Shown one piece after another: positions 26,980 through 36,173 of a stretch of 64,000 bases of DNA (its first letter is position 1; each line of letters opens with the position of its first letter). Both the position numbers and the translations under genes were made by a program. The notes beneath the pieces are model-generated. The model was not told where the DNA came from and searched no databases. It saw only the letters and a program-made list of their open reading frames with translations. Source of the DNA: Klebsiella grimontii (lineage in GTDB: Bacteria; Pseudomonadota; Gammaproteobacteria; Enterobacterales; Enterobacteriaceae); contig NZ_FZTC01000019.1 in NCBI RefSeq assembly GCF_900200035.1, forward strand, positions 558,001 to 622,000, in the 5' to 3' direction.

Positions 26980-29760
26980 TTAACTTCTGGCGCGTTTCGC
27001 CGCCTGATGGCCCGCGAGGGTCCCGAAGATAATGATATCGGCCACCGCGTTGCCGCCGATGCGGTTACCGCCGTGAATGCCGCCCACCACTTCGCCCGCG
27101 GCAAAAGCGCCCGCAATCACCTGATGACCGGCGTTTAGCACCGCGGTATCGGTGTTAACGGTCACGCCGCCCATGGTGTGGTGAACCCCCGGCGCGATAC
27201 GAATCGCATGGTAAGGGCCTTCATTGATCGGCGCGCGCAGCGCGGTGGTACGGCCAAAGTCATCGTCATGCTGTTTTTCAACGAAGCCGTTGTAGCGCTC
27301 CAGCGTATTGAGGAAAGCATGGTAATCCATCCCCAGTTTCTCCGCCAGCTGGCGCGGCGAGCTGGCGCTGGTGACGAAACCTTTGGCGATGTACTCGTCG
27401 GCGGCTTTGTTTTTCGCCCGCACGTGCTCGTCAAAGACGATATACGCGAAGTGTTCAGGCAGCGCGATAATCGCGGCGGAGACCTTATCGCGGGTCTCCA
27501 TTTCGTTGAAGAAGCGGTTGCCCTGCGGGTTCACCAGAATCGCCCCGCCGCCGCGAATCGATTCGGAAATCAGATACGAGGTTTGCTGCTCGACGGTCGG
27601 GTGGATCTGGATTTCGCCCATATCCACGGTGCCCGCGCCGATGCGTTCAAGCAGCGCGATACCGCCGCCGGTGGCCCCTTTATGGTTGGTGGTCACAAAA
27701 CCCGCCAGATCCGGGCGGTATTTCACCACCATCGCGCTGTTGGCGCTGAAGCCGCCGGTGGCCACCACAATGCTCTTCGTCTGTACCACAACCGATTCGT
27801 TTTCATCGGTGAGCAGGCGCACGCCGCTGACCTCATCGCCGCTCATCAGGATCTCTTCCACCGACGTATCCAGCAGGACATCGATACCGCGTTTGGTGAT
27901 ATTACGCACCAGGCCGCTGATCAGGTAGCCGCCGACCGCCGACCCGTCGCGCGGACGGTGGGTACGGTCGATGCTCATCCCGCCGGTGGTGGTGATATCG
28001 TTAAGCATAATGCCGCGACGCGCCAGCCACTCAATGGCTTCCGGCGCATTCTCCACGAAGCGGCGCAGCAGCTGCGGGTCGTTTTTGTTTTTGCCGCCTT
28101 TCAGCGTTTCCTGGTAGAACAGCTCTTTGCTGTCCTCGATGCCTTTTACGCGCTGGAAGCGGGTTTCTGCGGCATTCATCCCGGCAGAGGCTTTGATGGT
28201 GTTGCCGCCGATGGTCGGCATTTTTTCAACGATCAGAACGCTCGCGCCTTCATCGTGCGCCTGGATCGCCGCCGCCAAACCGGCTCCGCCGCTGCCGACC
28301 ACCACCACATCGTAGCTTTTCGGCGCCGCATCGCCCGCGCCCTCTTCGGCGGCCAGCGCTTTACTGGACTTCAGCATCGCTTTGGAAACCGCCTTTTTCA
28401 CCGCTTCGCTCTGGCTGGTCGCGCCGGAAATCGCATCCACATGCGGGGTGTTGGCGCTGAGGATCCGCTCGCGGATCTCTTCAAAGCTGGTGGTGAACTC
28501 GATGGTCTGTACCGGGCTCGCCGCCAGGGCGATATCGGCGATGCGGTCGTTTTCCAGGCTGACGTTGATCACCAGTTCGTTGGCGTCGTCCTGAACGGTT
28601 TCGACGAACATCCCCGGTTTGAATTTGGCGTCGCCCATGCTCATATCGCGGATCATCGCCTCCACCAGCGAGAAGCGCCACAGCGGTTCCGGAATGTTCA
28701 GCGCTTCGCGCTGGGTGCTGTCAATAAATAGTTCCAGCTCTTCGCCAGCGGCAATGCGCGCGGTCCAGTCAGGATACGCGATACAGGCTCGGCCAACCGC
28801 CATCAGGTCGTAGCCGTGATCCAGCCCCTGCCCGGCATCGGCCGCGTTAACCACGCCGCCCACGCCCATCACCGGCACCTGCGCCAGGGTTTCAGAGCGC
28901 ATGGCGCAGTATTTTTCAATCAGCGGCGTGGGATCGCTGGTATCCACGATAGAGGGGCGCAGCGTGGCGCCAACCGAGAAGTGGAGATAGTCCACGCCGC
29001 GGGCGGCCAGTTTTTCCAGCAGGTACATGGTGTCAGCAAAACGGATGCCGGGGACTTCCATCTCTTCCGGGGAGAAACGGTAGCCGATAATAAAGGCGTC
29101 ATCGGCGTACTGGCGGGCCATTTTGTGGGTGATGTCGAGCACCGCCAGCGGGAACCTGGCGCGATTATCGCGGCTGCCGCCCCACTCGTCGTCGCGCTGG
29201 TTAGAGTTTGGTGAATAAAACTGCTGGATCAGATAGGTGTTCGCGCCGTGAATTTCGACGCCGTCAAAACCGGCCTGAATGGCGCGGCGTACGCCTTCGC
29301 CAAACTTCGCGATCATACCTTCAACTTCTTCCCCGCTCAGAGCACGCGGCGTGGCTGCGCCATCGCGCGGCGCGGCAATTGCGCTCGGGGCGACCGGCTG
29401 GCGTCCGCCGATAAGCTGCGGGTCGACCATCCGGCCGCCGTGGTAGATCTGCAGAATCGCTTTTGAGCCTTCGGCCTTGATCGCCGCGGCGATTTTCGCC
29501 AGACCGGCCACTTTCTCATCATTATCGATACCGATAGCGCCGGGGAACGCCAGACCGTAATCATCGATAAAGCAGCATTCAACGATAATGGCGCCGATGC
29601 TGCCGGCGCGAGCGCGGTAGTACTCCACCAGTTCACTGGTCACGGTACCGTCAAAATAACCGGTGCAGGTGGTCATCGGCGCCATCAACAGGCGGTTTTT
29701 TAGCTCGGTGCCGTTCGGTAAAGTAAAAGGGTGTAAAATTCGTTGGTTACTGGTCATCAT
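26980..29760 (-). CDS. Three-domain flavin NADH:fumarate reductase
   Basis: This 926-residue soluble enzyme has three flavin domains: an Old Yellow Enzyme-like barrel (about 5-365) with noncovalent FMN (YHGGRM, EIHGANTYLIQQF); an FMN-bind domain (about 375-465) with the ApbE target motif DAISGATS, Thr448 being the attachment site; and a fumarate-reductase FAD domain (about 483-926) with VVVVGSGGAGLAAAIQ, SIDRTHRPRDGSAVGGY and GVHHTMGGVT. Electrons should pass from NADH through FMN to FAD and fumarate, giving succinate. It has no signal peptide and no haem motif. GGAG precedes the doubled ATG at 29757-29760. apbE follows it in the same direction. Confidence 0.92.
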   Translation of the reverse strand: MMTSNQRILHPFTLPNGTELKNRLLMAPMTTCTGYFDGTVTSELVEYYRARAGSIGAIIVECCFIDDYGLAFPGAIGIDNDEKVAGLAKIAAAIKAEGSKAILQIYHGGRMVDPQLIGGRQPVAPSAIAAPRDGAATPRALSGEEVEGMIAKFGEGVRRAIQAGFDGVEIHGANTYLIQQFYSPNSNQRDDEWGGSRDNRARFPLAVLDITHKMARQYADDAFIIGYRFSPEEMEVPGIRFADTMYLLEKLAARGVDYLHFSVGATLRPSIVDTSDPTPLIEKYCAMRSETLAQVPVMGVGGVVNAADAGQGLDHGYDLMAVGRACIAYPDWTARIAAGEELELFIDSTQREALNIPEPLWRFSLVEAMIRDMSMGDAKFKPGMFVETVQDDANELVINVSLENDRIADIALAASPVQTIEFTTSFEEIRERILSANTPHVDAISGATSQSEAVKKAVSKAMLKSSKALAAEEGAGDAAPKSYDVVVVGSGGAGLAAAIQAHDEGASVLIVEKMPTIGGNTIKASAGMNAAETRFQRVKGIEDSKELFYQETLKGGKNKNDPQLLRRFVENAPEAIEWLARRGIMLNDITTTGGMSIDRTHRPRDGSAVGGYLISGLVRNITKRGIDVLLDTSVEEILMSGDEVSGVRLLTDENESVVVQTKSIVVATGGFSANSAMVVKYRPDLAGFVTTNHKGATGGGIALLERIGAGTVDMGEIQIHPTVEQQTSYLISESIRGGGAILVNPQGNRFFNEMETRDKVSAAIIALPEHFAYIVFDEHVRAKNKAADEYIAKGFVTSASSPRQLAEKLGMDYHAFLNTLERYNGFVEKQHDDDFGRTTALRAPINEGPYHAIRIAPGVHHTMGGVTVNTDTAVLNAGHQVIAGAFAAGEVVGGIHGGNRIGGNAVADIIIFGTLAGHQAAKRARS

Positions 29761-30384
29761 GACGCTCCAGATTTTAAATATTGAAAATTCAGAATTGGGT
29801 GACGGAATTATTTATACTTGTATTTAGTAATCCCTTAAGTCATGCCAATAATATAACGCTATTTTTAGTTACCAAAGTAATTACGTTAGTTAAAAAACTA
29901 TTTAATACCAGCAATAACATCACTACCTCCTTTGTATTATTAATTAAAAATATTTTATTCACACAACAGAGATAAACGATAACAAACCGGAAACCATTGT
30001 TAACACATCCAGTTCAAGCAAAAGGAAATAAAAATATTACAATTCAAATAGATAAAATTAAAACTCATTATGCAAATCAATTAAAATTTAACATTTAGTC
30101 ATATTTCCCACAAATTAACACCTCACTAAACAGGGTTATCCGCAATAATAAAAAAGTGTCTGACAACCCGCTTTTCTTGATCTCAATCAATTGCAACGGC
30201 GCATGAAAGCGCAATATATAAATAACCAAATATTTTAATTTAGCGCTCAGTAAACTGCGTTAAATAACGGTCAGCGCAATAACCACAACCGACAATTAAT
30301 AATTAAAGAAACTTTCGAAACTAAAGAAATCGGACGGTTAACCGGTGACAAAACCTTATTTTTAACTACTTGCAGATACTCATT
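29761..30384. other. AT-rich divergent control region
   Basis: About 620 bases between the fumarate reductase and the CitT-type transporter, much more AT-rich than its surroundings. It contains one perfect FNR site near the transporter end. I see no gene in it. Binding sites of the adjacent DcuR-like regulator are expected here, but I cannot define them. Confidence 0.6.
30177..30190 (+). promoter_or_regulatory. Perfect FNR box before the CitT-type gene
   Basis: TTGATCTCAATCAA equals the FNR consensus TTGAT-N4-ATCAA in all ten fixed positions. An AT-rich -10-like stretch (AATATATAAA) lies at about 30213-30222. That puts FNR near -41.5 of a start at about 30225, the class II activating geometry. 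The transporter ATG is about 195 bases downstream. Confidence 0.8.
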
Positions 30385-31890
30385 ATGAAAGAGAAAAAGA
30401 CAACCATACCGCCTGCCGGTGCAGCAAAAAATGCTGCTTATAAACGTCTGCTGATGATGGCGATGCCCATTATCGTTGCCGTTTTACTCTTATTCGTCCC
30501 GGTGCCTGAAGGGCTCCCCCCTTACGCCTGGCACTACTTTGCCATTTTCGTCGGCGTGATCGTCGGTCTGATCTTCGAACCGCTGCCCGGCGCGGTGATT
30601 GGTATTACCGGCGTCGTGGTCATCGCCCTGTGCAGCCAATGGCTACTCTTTAGCCCTGAACAGCTGGCCGCGCCGAACTTTAAGCTTGCCGGCGCCTCCT
30701 TCAAATGGGCGGTGAGCGGTTTCGGTAACTCCACCGTATGGCTTATCTTCGGTGCTTTCATGTTTGCCGCCGGCTACGATAAAACCCAGTTTGGCCGCCG
30801 TCTGGCGCTGATTCTGGTGAAATATCTCGGCCGCCGCAGCCTGACGCTGGGCTACGCCATTACCTTCGCCGACCTGCTGCTGGCGCCGTTCACGCCGTCC
30901 AATACCGCGCGCAGCGGCGGGACCATCTACCCGATTATCGCTAACCTGCCGCCGCTGTACGGCTCTAAACCTAACGACCCAAGCGCGCGCCGCATCGGCT
31001 CCTACCTGATGTGGGTGGCGATCACCGCCGCCTGTATCACCAGTTCGATGTTTCTCTCTGCGCTCGCGCCGAACCTGCTGGCGCTGGCGCTGGTGAAAAG
31101 CATCGTCGGCATTAATATCTCCTGGGGCACCTGGTTTATCGCCTTCCTGCCGCTGGGTATCCTGCTGATTCTGACGATGCCGCTGCTGGCCTACTGGTTC
31201 TACCCGCCGGAAGTAAAGGTCAACGATGAAGTGCCGCTGTGGGCCGCCCGCGAGCTGGAAAAACTGGGCCGCCTGTCGCGCAATGAAATCCTGCTGCTGG
31301 TCTTCGTCTGCTTCGCGCTGATGATGTGGATCTTCGCCGCCGAATGGATTGAACCAGCGCTGGCCGCCCTGCTGGTTATCGTGCTGATGCTGTGGACCGG
31401 CGTGCTCTCGTGGAACGATATCACCAGCAACAAAGCGGCGTGGAATACCTTTGCCTGGTTCGCCACTCTGGTGGCGCTGGCCGACGGCCTCTCCTCCACC
31501 GGTTTTATCGCCTGGCTGGGTAAAGAGGGCGGCGCGCTGATGAGCGGCATCTCCCCGGGCGTCGCGACCGTCGTCCTGCTGCTGGCGTTCTATCTGCTGC
31601 ATTATCTGTTTGCCAGCACCACCGCGCACACCACCGCACTGCTGCCGGCGATGCTGACTATCGCCTCCACCATTCCGGGGATGAATATGCAGGTCTTCGT
31701 GCTGCTGATGGTGACTTCGCTCGGCGTGATGGGGATCATCACCCCTTACGGCACCGGCCCCAGCCCAATTTACTACGGCAGCGGCTATCTGCCGACCAAA
31801 GACTACTGGCGTCTCGGCACGATTTTCGGCGCCATCTTCCTGGCCGCCCTGCTGCTGATTGGCTATCCGTGGATGTCCATGATGTTCTGA
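30385..31890 (+). CDS. CitT-type C4-dicarboxylate/succinate antiporter (DASS)
   Basis: This 501-residue inner-membrane carrier of the divalent anion:sodium symporter family, CitT branch, has about 12-14 helices. The signature APFTPSNTARSGGTIYP carries the SNT motif of the anion site, repeated in spirit by STTAHTTALLPAM in the second half. CitT/TtdT relatives exchange an incoming dicarboxylate or citrate for succinate. The context suggests malate or fumarate in, succinate out. The start ATG at 30385 lacks a good SD; a TTG at 30370 is possible. A class I fumarase follows after 52 bases, probably in one operon. Confidence 0.88.
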   Translation: MKEKKTTIPPAGAAKNAAYKRLLMMAMPIIVAVLLLFVPVPEGLPPYAWHYFAIFVGVIVGLIFEPLPGAVIGITGVVVIALCSQWLLFSPEQLAAPNFKLAGASFKWAVSGFGNSTVWLIFGAFMFAAGYDKTQFGRRLALILVKYLGRRSLTLGYAITFADLLLAPFTPSNTARSGGTIYPIIANLPPLYGSKPNDPSARRIGSYLMWVAITAACITSSMFLSALAPNLLALALVKSIVGINISWGTWFIAFLPLGILLILTMPLLAYWFYPPEVKVNDEVPLWAARELEKLGRLSRNEILLLVFVCFALMMWIFAAEWIEPALAALLVIVLMLWTGVLSWNDITSNKAAWNTFAWFATLVALADGLSSTGFIAWLGKEGGALMSGISPGVATVVLLLAFYLLHYLFASTTAHTTALLPAMLTIASTIPGMNMQVFVLLMVTSLGVMGIITPYGTGPSPIYYGSGYLPTKDYWRLGTIFGAIFLAALLLIGYPWMSMMF

Positions 31891-31942
31891 TTCATAACCG
31901 TCGGGCTGAACCCCGGCGGTTTTACTCTTAGGGAGCAAAGCA

Positions 31943-33598
31943 ATGTCGACTAAACCGTTTGTCTATCAGGAAGCGTTTCCGCTGGCAAAAGATAAGACTG
32001 AATACTATCTGCTAAGCAAAGAGCACGTCTCCATCGCCGAATTCGAAGGCCAGGAGATCCTCAAAGTAGACCCTCAGGCCCTTACCCTGCTGGCGCAGCA
32101 GGCTTTCCACGATGCGGCGTTTATGCTGCGCGTGTCCCACCAGAAACAGGTCGCGCAGATCCTTCTCGACCCTGAAGCCAGCGATAACGATAAGTATGTG
32201 GCGCTGCAGTTCCTGCGCAACTCTGACATCGCCGCCAAAGGCGTGCTGCCCACCTGCCAGGATACCGGCACGGCGATTATTATGGGCAAGAAAGGCCAGC
32301 GCGTGTGGACCGGCGGCGGCGATGAAGCGGCCCTCGCCCGCGGCGTCTATAACACCTATACCGAGGACAACCTGCGCTATTCGCAGAATGCGCCGCTGGA
32401 TATGTATAAAGAGGTCAACACCGGCACTAACCTGCCTGCGCAAATCGACCTCTACGCTACCGACGGCGAGGAGTACAAATTCCTCTGCATCGCCAAGGGC
32501 GGCGGCTCGGCGAATAAAACCTATCTGTACCAGGAAACCAAAGCATTAATTACGCCGGCGAAGCTGAAAAACTACCTCGTCGAGAAGATGCGCACCCTGG
32601 GAACCGCCGCCTGCCCGCCGTACCATATCGCGTTCGTCATTGGCGGCACTTCGGCGGAGTCCACCCTGAAAACGGTTAAGCTGGCCTCTACCCACTATTA
32701 CGACGAACTGCCGACCGAAGGTAACGAGCACGGTCAGGCCTTCCGCGATATTCAGCTGGAGCAGGAACTGCTGGCGGAGGCGCAAAACCTCGGTCTTGGG
32801 GCGCAGTTCGGCGGCAAATACTTCGCGCACGATATCCGCGTCATCCGCCTGCCGCGCCACGGCGCGTCGTGCCCGGTGGGCATGGGCGTCTCCTGCTCGG
32901 CGGATCGCAATATCAAAGCCAAAATCAACCGCCACGGTATCTGGATTGAGAAACTGGAGAGCAACCCGGGACAGTATATCCCTGAACACCTGCGCCAGCA
33001 GGGTGAAGGCAGGGTCGTCAGCATCAATCTTAATCAGCCGATGAGCGAGATTCTGGCCCAGCTTTCCGCCCACCCGGTCTCGACGCGTCTGACCCTCAAC
33101 GGCACCATTATTGTGGCCCGCGATATCGCCCATGCGAAGCTGAAGGAACTTATCGATAACGGTGAGGAACTGCCGCAGTACGTCAAAGATCACCCGATCT
33201 ACTACGCGGGTCCGGCGAAAACCCCGGAAGGCTATGCGTCCGGCTCCCTTGGCCCCACCACCGCTGGCCGCATGGACTCTTACGTCGATTTGCTGCAATC
33301 CCACGGCGCAAGCATGGTGATGCTGGCCAAAGGCAACCGCAGCCAGCAGGTCACCGACGCCTGCCATAAGCACGGCGGTTTTTACCTCGGCAGCATCGGC
33401 GGCCCGGCGGCGGTGCTGGCGCAGCAGAGCATCAAGAGCCTGGAGTGCGTGGCCTATCCTGAACTGGGGATGGAAGCCATCTGGAAAATCGAAGTGGAAA
33501 ACTTCCCGGCGTTTATCCTCGTGGATGACAAAGGCAATGACTTCTTCCAACAGATCCAGAATAAGCAGTGCGCGGGCTGTTCACAGCAAAGAGGGTGA
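31943..33598 (+). CDS. Class I fumarate hydratase (4Fe-4S, FumA/FumB type)
   Basis: This 551-residue oxygen-sensitive fumarase interconverts malate and fumarate in the cytosol. The cluster ligands of the family are present: Cys105 in LPTCQDTGT, the Cys in GTAACPPYH, and the Cys in [15 protein letters not shown]. Length matches E. coli FumA and FumB (548). GGGAGCAAAGC precedes the ATG. Its operon with an FNR-controlled CitT-type carrier resembles the job of FumB, supplying fumarate from malate for anaerobic reduction. I do not choose between fumA and fumB by sequence alone. Confidence 0.93.
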   Translation: MSTKPFVYQEAFPLAKDKTEYYLLSKEHVSIAEFEGQEILKVDPQALTLLAQQAFHDAAFMLRVSHQKQVAQILLDPEASDNDKYVALQFLRNSDIAAKGVLPTCQDTGTAIIMGKKGQRVWTGGGDEAALARGVYNTYTEDNLRYSQNAPLDMYKEVNTGTNLPAQIDLYATDGEEYKFLCIAKGGGSANKTYLYQETKALITPAKLKNYLVEKMRTLGTAACPPYHIAFVIGGTSAESTLKTVKLASTHYYDELPTEGNEHGQAFRDIQLEQELLAEAQNLGLGAQFGGKYFAHDIRVIRLPRHGASCPVGMGVSCSADRNIKAKINRHGIWIEKLESNPGQYIPEHLRQQGEGRVVSINLNQPMSEILAQLSAHPVSTRLTLNGTIIVARDIAHAKLKELIDNGEELPQYVKDHPIYYAGPAKTPEGYASGSLGPTTAGRMDSYVDLLQSHGASMVMLAKGNRSQQVTDACHKHGGFYLGSIGGPAAVLAQQSIKSLECVAYPELGMEAIWKIEVENFPAFILVDDKGNDFFQQIQNKQCAGCSQQRG

Positions 33599-33631
33599 TA
33601 TTAACCGCCCCTGGCGGCGGGTCACTGTCGA

Positions 33632-33651
33632 AGGCCGTCGCATGACGGCCT
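33632..33651. terminator. Hairpin between fumarase and pcaC
   Basis: AGGCCGTC pairs with GACGGCCT around GCAT in the convergent gap. It lies 33 bases past the fumarase stop and 30 bases past the pcaC stop, so it could serve both strands. No long T-run on either side. Confidence 0.5.
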
Positions 33652-33681
33652 GAGATGAGCGACAAACCTGCCGGGTGGCGG

Positions 33682-34065
33682 CTAAACAGCATCCATCTCA
33701 TCAAATACCTGCTGCGCCAGGTGCATCGTGGCGTTGGCGGCGGGCAGGCCGCAGTAGAGCGCGGAGTGCATAATCAGCTCTTTTAGCTCATCGCGGGTGA
33801 CGCCGTTGTTAAACGCCGCGCGCAGGTGCATTTTTAGCTCAGCTTCGCGGTTCAGGGCGATCAGCATGGCGATGGTGATCATGCTGCGAGTATGGTGATC
33901 GAGCCCCGGCCGGGTCCAGGTCTCTCCCCAGGCGTAGCGGGTAATGAAATCCTGGAACTCTTCATTCAGCGGCGTCAGCTTTTGCAGCGTCTTATCGACA
34001 TGGGCATCGCCGAGCACCTTGCGCCGTACCTCCATTCCCCGCTGATAACGCTGCTTATCGTCCAT
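33682..34065 (-). CDS. pcaC: 4-carboxymuconolactone decarboxylase
   Basis: This 127-residue enzyme decarboxylates 4-carboxymuconolactone to beta-ketoadipate enol-lactone. CMD-family features: residues 1-60 include RRKVLGDAHVDK, and the active-site segment is LNREAELKMHLRAAFNNGVTRDEL followed by HSALYCGLPAA. The start at 34065 (MDDKQRYQRG) lies inside the end of pcaD (11-base overlap). It is the last gene of the pcaIJFBDC operon. Confidence 0.93.
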   Translation of the reverse strand: MDDKQRYQRGMEVRRKVLGDAHVDKTLQKLTPLNEEFQDFITRYAWGETWTRPGLDHHTRSMITIAMLIALNREAELKMHLRAAFNNGVTRDELKELIMHSALYCGLPAANATMHLAQQVFDEMDAV

Positions 34066-34822
34066 GCTTTTCCCCCTGAACAAAACCCAGCAGCGCCGAG
34101 CTAAACGCTTTCGGCGCTTCGATATTCGATAGATGCGATGCCGCCAGTACAACCACTTCAGAGACCGGGATCTGCTGATGCAGAAAATCGGCATCCGCCA
34201 CCGTTGTGACAGGGTCACTTTCCCCGGCGACAATCAGCACCGGAATCGGGATCTGCGCGACTTCTGCGCGCAGATCGGCGGCGGCCAGCGCTTCACAGCA
34301 GGCCGCATAGCCTTCCGCATCGATATGGGTCAACTGGTGACAGAGCGCGGCCACCACTTCCGGCGTCTTCTGACGAAACGCGTGGGTAAACCAGCGATCC
34401 GCCGCGCCTGCGGCCACCACTTCCATACCTTCCTGACGCACCGCGCGGGCGCGCGACAGCCAGCTTGCCTGGTCGCCAATACGCGCGGCGGTGTTGGCGA
34501 CGACCAGCCCGTAAAAACGTTCCGGAGCAAAGCGTCCCAGCCACAGACCGGTCAGACCGCCCATAGAAATTCCGCAAAACCAGGCTTTGGCAATATTAAG
34601 ATGATCGAGTAGCGCAACCACATCTTCGCCGAGCTGCGCCAGCGTCACTTTACCGTTTTTACGCGTGGCGCCATGACCGTGGGTATCGTAGCGCAGCACG
34701 CGAAAATGCTGCGTCAACGCCTCAAGCTGCGGCTGCCACATCGCCCGGGTGGTGCCCAGCGAGTTGGAGAGCACGATGACCGGCGCGTCTTGCGGCCCAT
34801 CAATCTGATAATCAACATTCAT
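34055..34822 (-). CDS. pcaD: 3-oxoadipate enol-lactonase
   Basis: This 255-residue alpha/beta hydrolase opens beta-ketoadipate enol-lactone to beta-ketoadipate. The nucleophile elbow is CGISMGG, the acid lies in VAGESDPVTT, and the catalytic His is in AASHLSNIE. The start at 34822 (MNVDYQIDGPQ) is preceded by AAGGAAC. It overlaps pcaB by 11 bases and pcaC by 11 bases, indicating tight coupling. Confidence 0.93.
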   Translation of the reverse strand: MNVDYQIDGPQDAPVIVLSNSLGTTRAMWQPQLEALTQHFRVLRYDTHGHGATRKNGKVTLAQLGEDVVALLDHLNIAKAWFCGISMGGLTGLWLGRFAPERFYGLVVANTAARIGDQASWLSRARAVRQEGMEVVAAGAADRWFTHAFRQKTPEVVAALCHQLTHIDAEGYAACCEALAAADLRAEVAQIPIPVLIVAGESDPVTTVADADFLHQQIPVSEVVVLAASHLSNIEAPKAFSSALLGFVQGEKHGR

Positions 34823-36164
34823 GAAGTTGTTCCTTATAGCGCGCCACAACCTGGCGCACGAAGAGTGCCGAGCTGCCGGTCGCCGTCGTCGGATCCAGCA
34901 GTTGGGTTAAGCGGTCGGCGGAGAGATGTTCACTGACCTGCGGATCGTTTTCCAGTACGCTCTGCAGCGAACATGACGTATCCAGCGCCTGACGACACAG
35001 CGCCTCAATGCGATGATGAGCATCGGCTTTGCCGATAAACTCCGCCAGCGCCAGGGTCACGGCCTCCGCCATAATCAGGCCATGGGTGATCTCAAGGTCG
35101 GCGCGCATTTTAGGCGGGAAGACCTGCATATCGCGCACCAGCGCTTCGCTCTGCGCCAGCGCGCCGCCGACGAGGGTCATCAGCTCCGGCAGCGTTTCCC
35201 ACTCCGCCTGCCAGCCGCCCAGCGCCCGCTCATGCTGCTGGATCTGCCCGGTATATAGCGTCGCCACCAGCCCCGGCGTACGCTGGGCGGCGGTCAAAAT
35301 AGCGGCGCAGGCGATGGGATTGCGTTTGTGCGGCATGGTGGACGACCCGCCGCGCCCTTCAGCGACCGGCTCCGCCACTTCCGCCACTTCGCTTTGCATC
35401 AGCAGCGAAAAATCATTGGCGAATTTACCCAGCGTGCCGCAGACCCCCGCGTACCACGCTCCCACCTCCAGCAGCCGGTCACGCTGACTGTGCCAGGGTG
35501 TGTCCGGCAGCTGCAGGTCGAGGGTTTTCGCCAGCGCGATGGCGACCTGCGGCGCCTGGGTTTTAAGGGAGTCCAGGGTACCCGCCGCGCCGCCAAACTG
35601 CAGGGCCAGCACCCGCGAGCGCATCTCCCGCAGGCGCGTCTGCCAGCGCAGCAGCGCATCCAGCGTCCCGGCAAGCTTAAGGCCAAAGGTCACCGGTAGC
35701 GCGTGCTGCATCCAGGTCCGGCCCGGCATCACCGTATCCTGATATCGCTGTGCCTGGCTGGCCAACGCGTCGAGCAGACGCTGCAGCAGGGACTCCGTTT
35801 CCGCCAGCGCCCCGCGCAGCTGCAGGATAAAGCCGGTATCGATAGCGTCCTGGCTGGTCGCCCCCCAGTGAAGGTAGCGCGCCGCCGCTTCATCCCGTTC
35901 CCTGACCCGCGCGGTCAGCTGTTTGACCAGCGGGATCGCCAGATTTCCCGCGCTGGCGGCGGCCTGCCCCAGCGCGGCAAAATCGATGTTTTCGTGCCGG
36001 CAAGTCTCAAGAATCGGGGTCAGGGCCGCCTGCGGCACCAGGCCACATTCGACCTGGGCGCGCGCCAGCGCGGCTTCAAAATCCAGCATCCCCTGCACCC
36101 GCTGCGCGTCGCTGAACCAGGCGGTCAGCGGACTGGTGCGCATCATCGGGGTCAACAAACTCAT
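34812..36164 (-). CDS. pcaB: 3-carboxy-cis,cis-muconate cycloisomerase
   Basis: This 450-residue member of the fumarase/aspartase superfamily lactonises 3-carboxymuconate. The superfamily signature GGSSTMPHKRNPIACA lies near residue 275, with the catalytic serine loop; HWGATSQDAIDTGF is the second conserved region. The 10-base gap to pcaF and overlap with pcaD show a single operon. Confidence 0.94.
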   Translation of the reverse strand: MSLLTPMMRTSPLTAWFSDAQRVQGMLDFEAALARAQVECGLVPQAALTPILETCRHENIDFAALGQAAASAGNLAIPLVKQLTARVRERDEAAARYLHWGATSQDAIDTGFILQLRGALAETESLLQRLLDALASQAQRYQDTVMPGRTWMQHALPVTFGLKLAGTLDALLRWQTRLREMRSRVLALQFGGAAGTLDSLKTQAPQVAIALAKTLDLQLPDTPWHSQRDRLLEVGAWYAGVCGTLGKFANDFSLLMQSEVAEVAEPVAEGRGGSSTMPHKRNPIACAAILTAAQRTPGLVATLYTGQIQQHERALGGWQAEWETLPELMTLVGGALAQSEALVRDMQVFPPKMRADLEITHGLIMAEAVTLALAEFIGKADAHHRIEALCRQALDTSCSLQSVLENDPQVSEHLSADRLTQLLDPTTATGSSALFVRQVVARYKEQLHEC

Positions 36165-36173
36165 TGTGGCTCC

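Noticed and set aside
27178-28731. 517-codon plus-strand frame opposite the fumarate reductase gene
   Set aside because: It is a GC-rich shadow of a well-supported flavoprotein gene; the translation is arginine/histidine/alanine-rich with no domain and no RBS.
29781-29975. 64-codon frame in the AT-rich gap after the fumarate reductase start
   Set aside because: Asn/Ile/Thr-rich translation of AT-rich promoter DNA without an RBS.
30643-31938. 431-codon minus-strand frame opposite the CitT-type transporter
   Set aside because: Shadow of a clear membrane protein gene; the product is low-complexity Gln/Gly/Arg/His.
32546-33550. 334-codon minus-strand frame inside the class I fumarase gene
   Set aside because: Antisense shadow with no RBS or recognisable domain.
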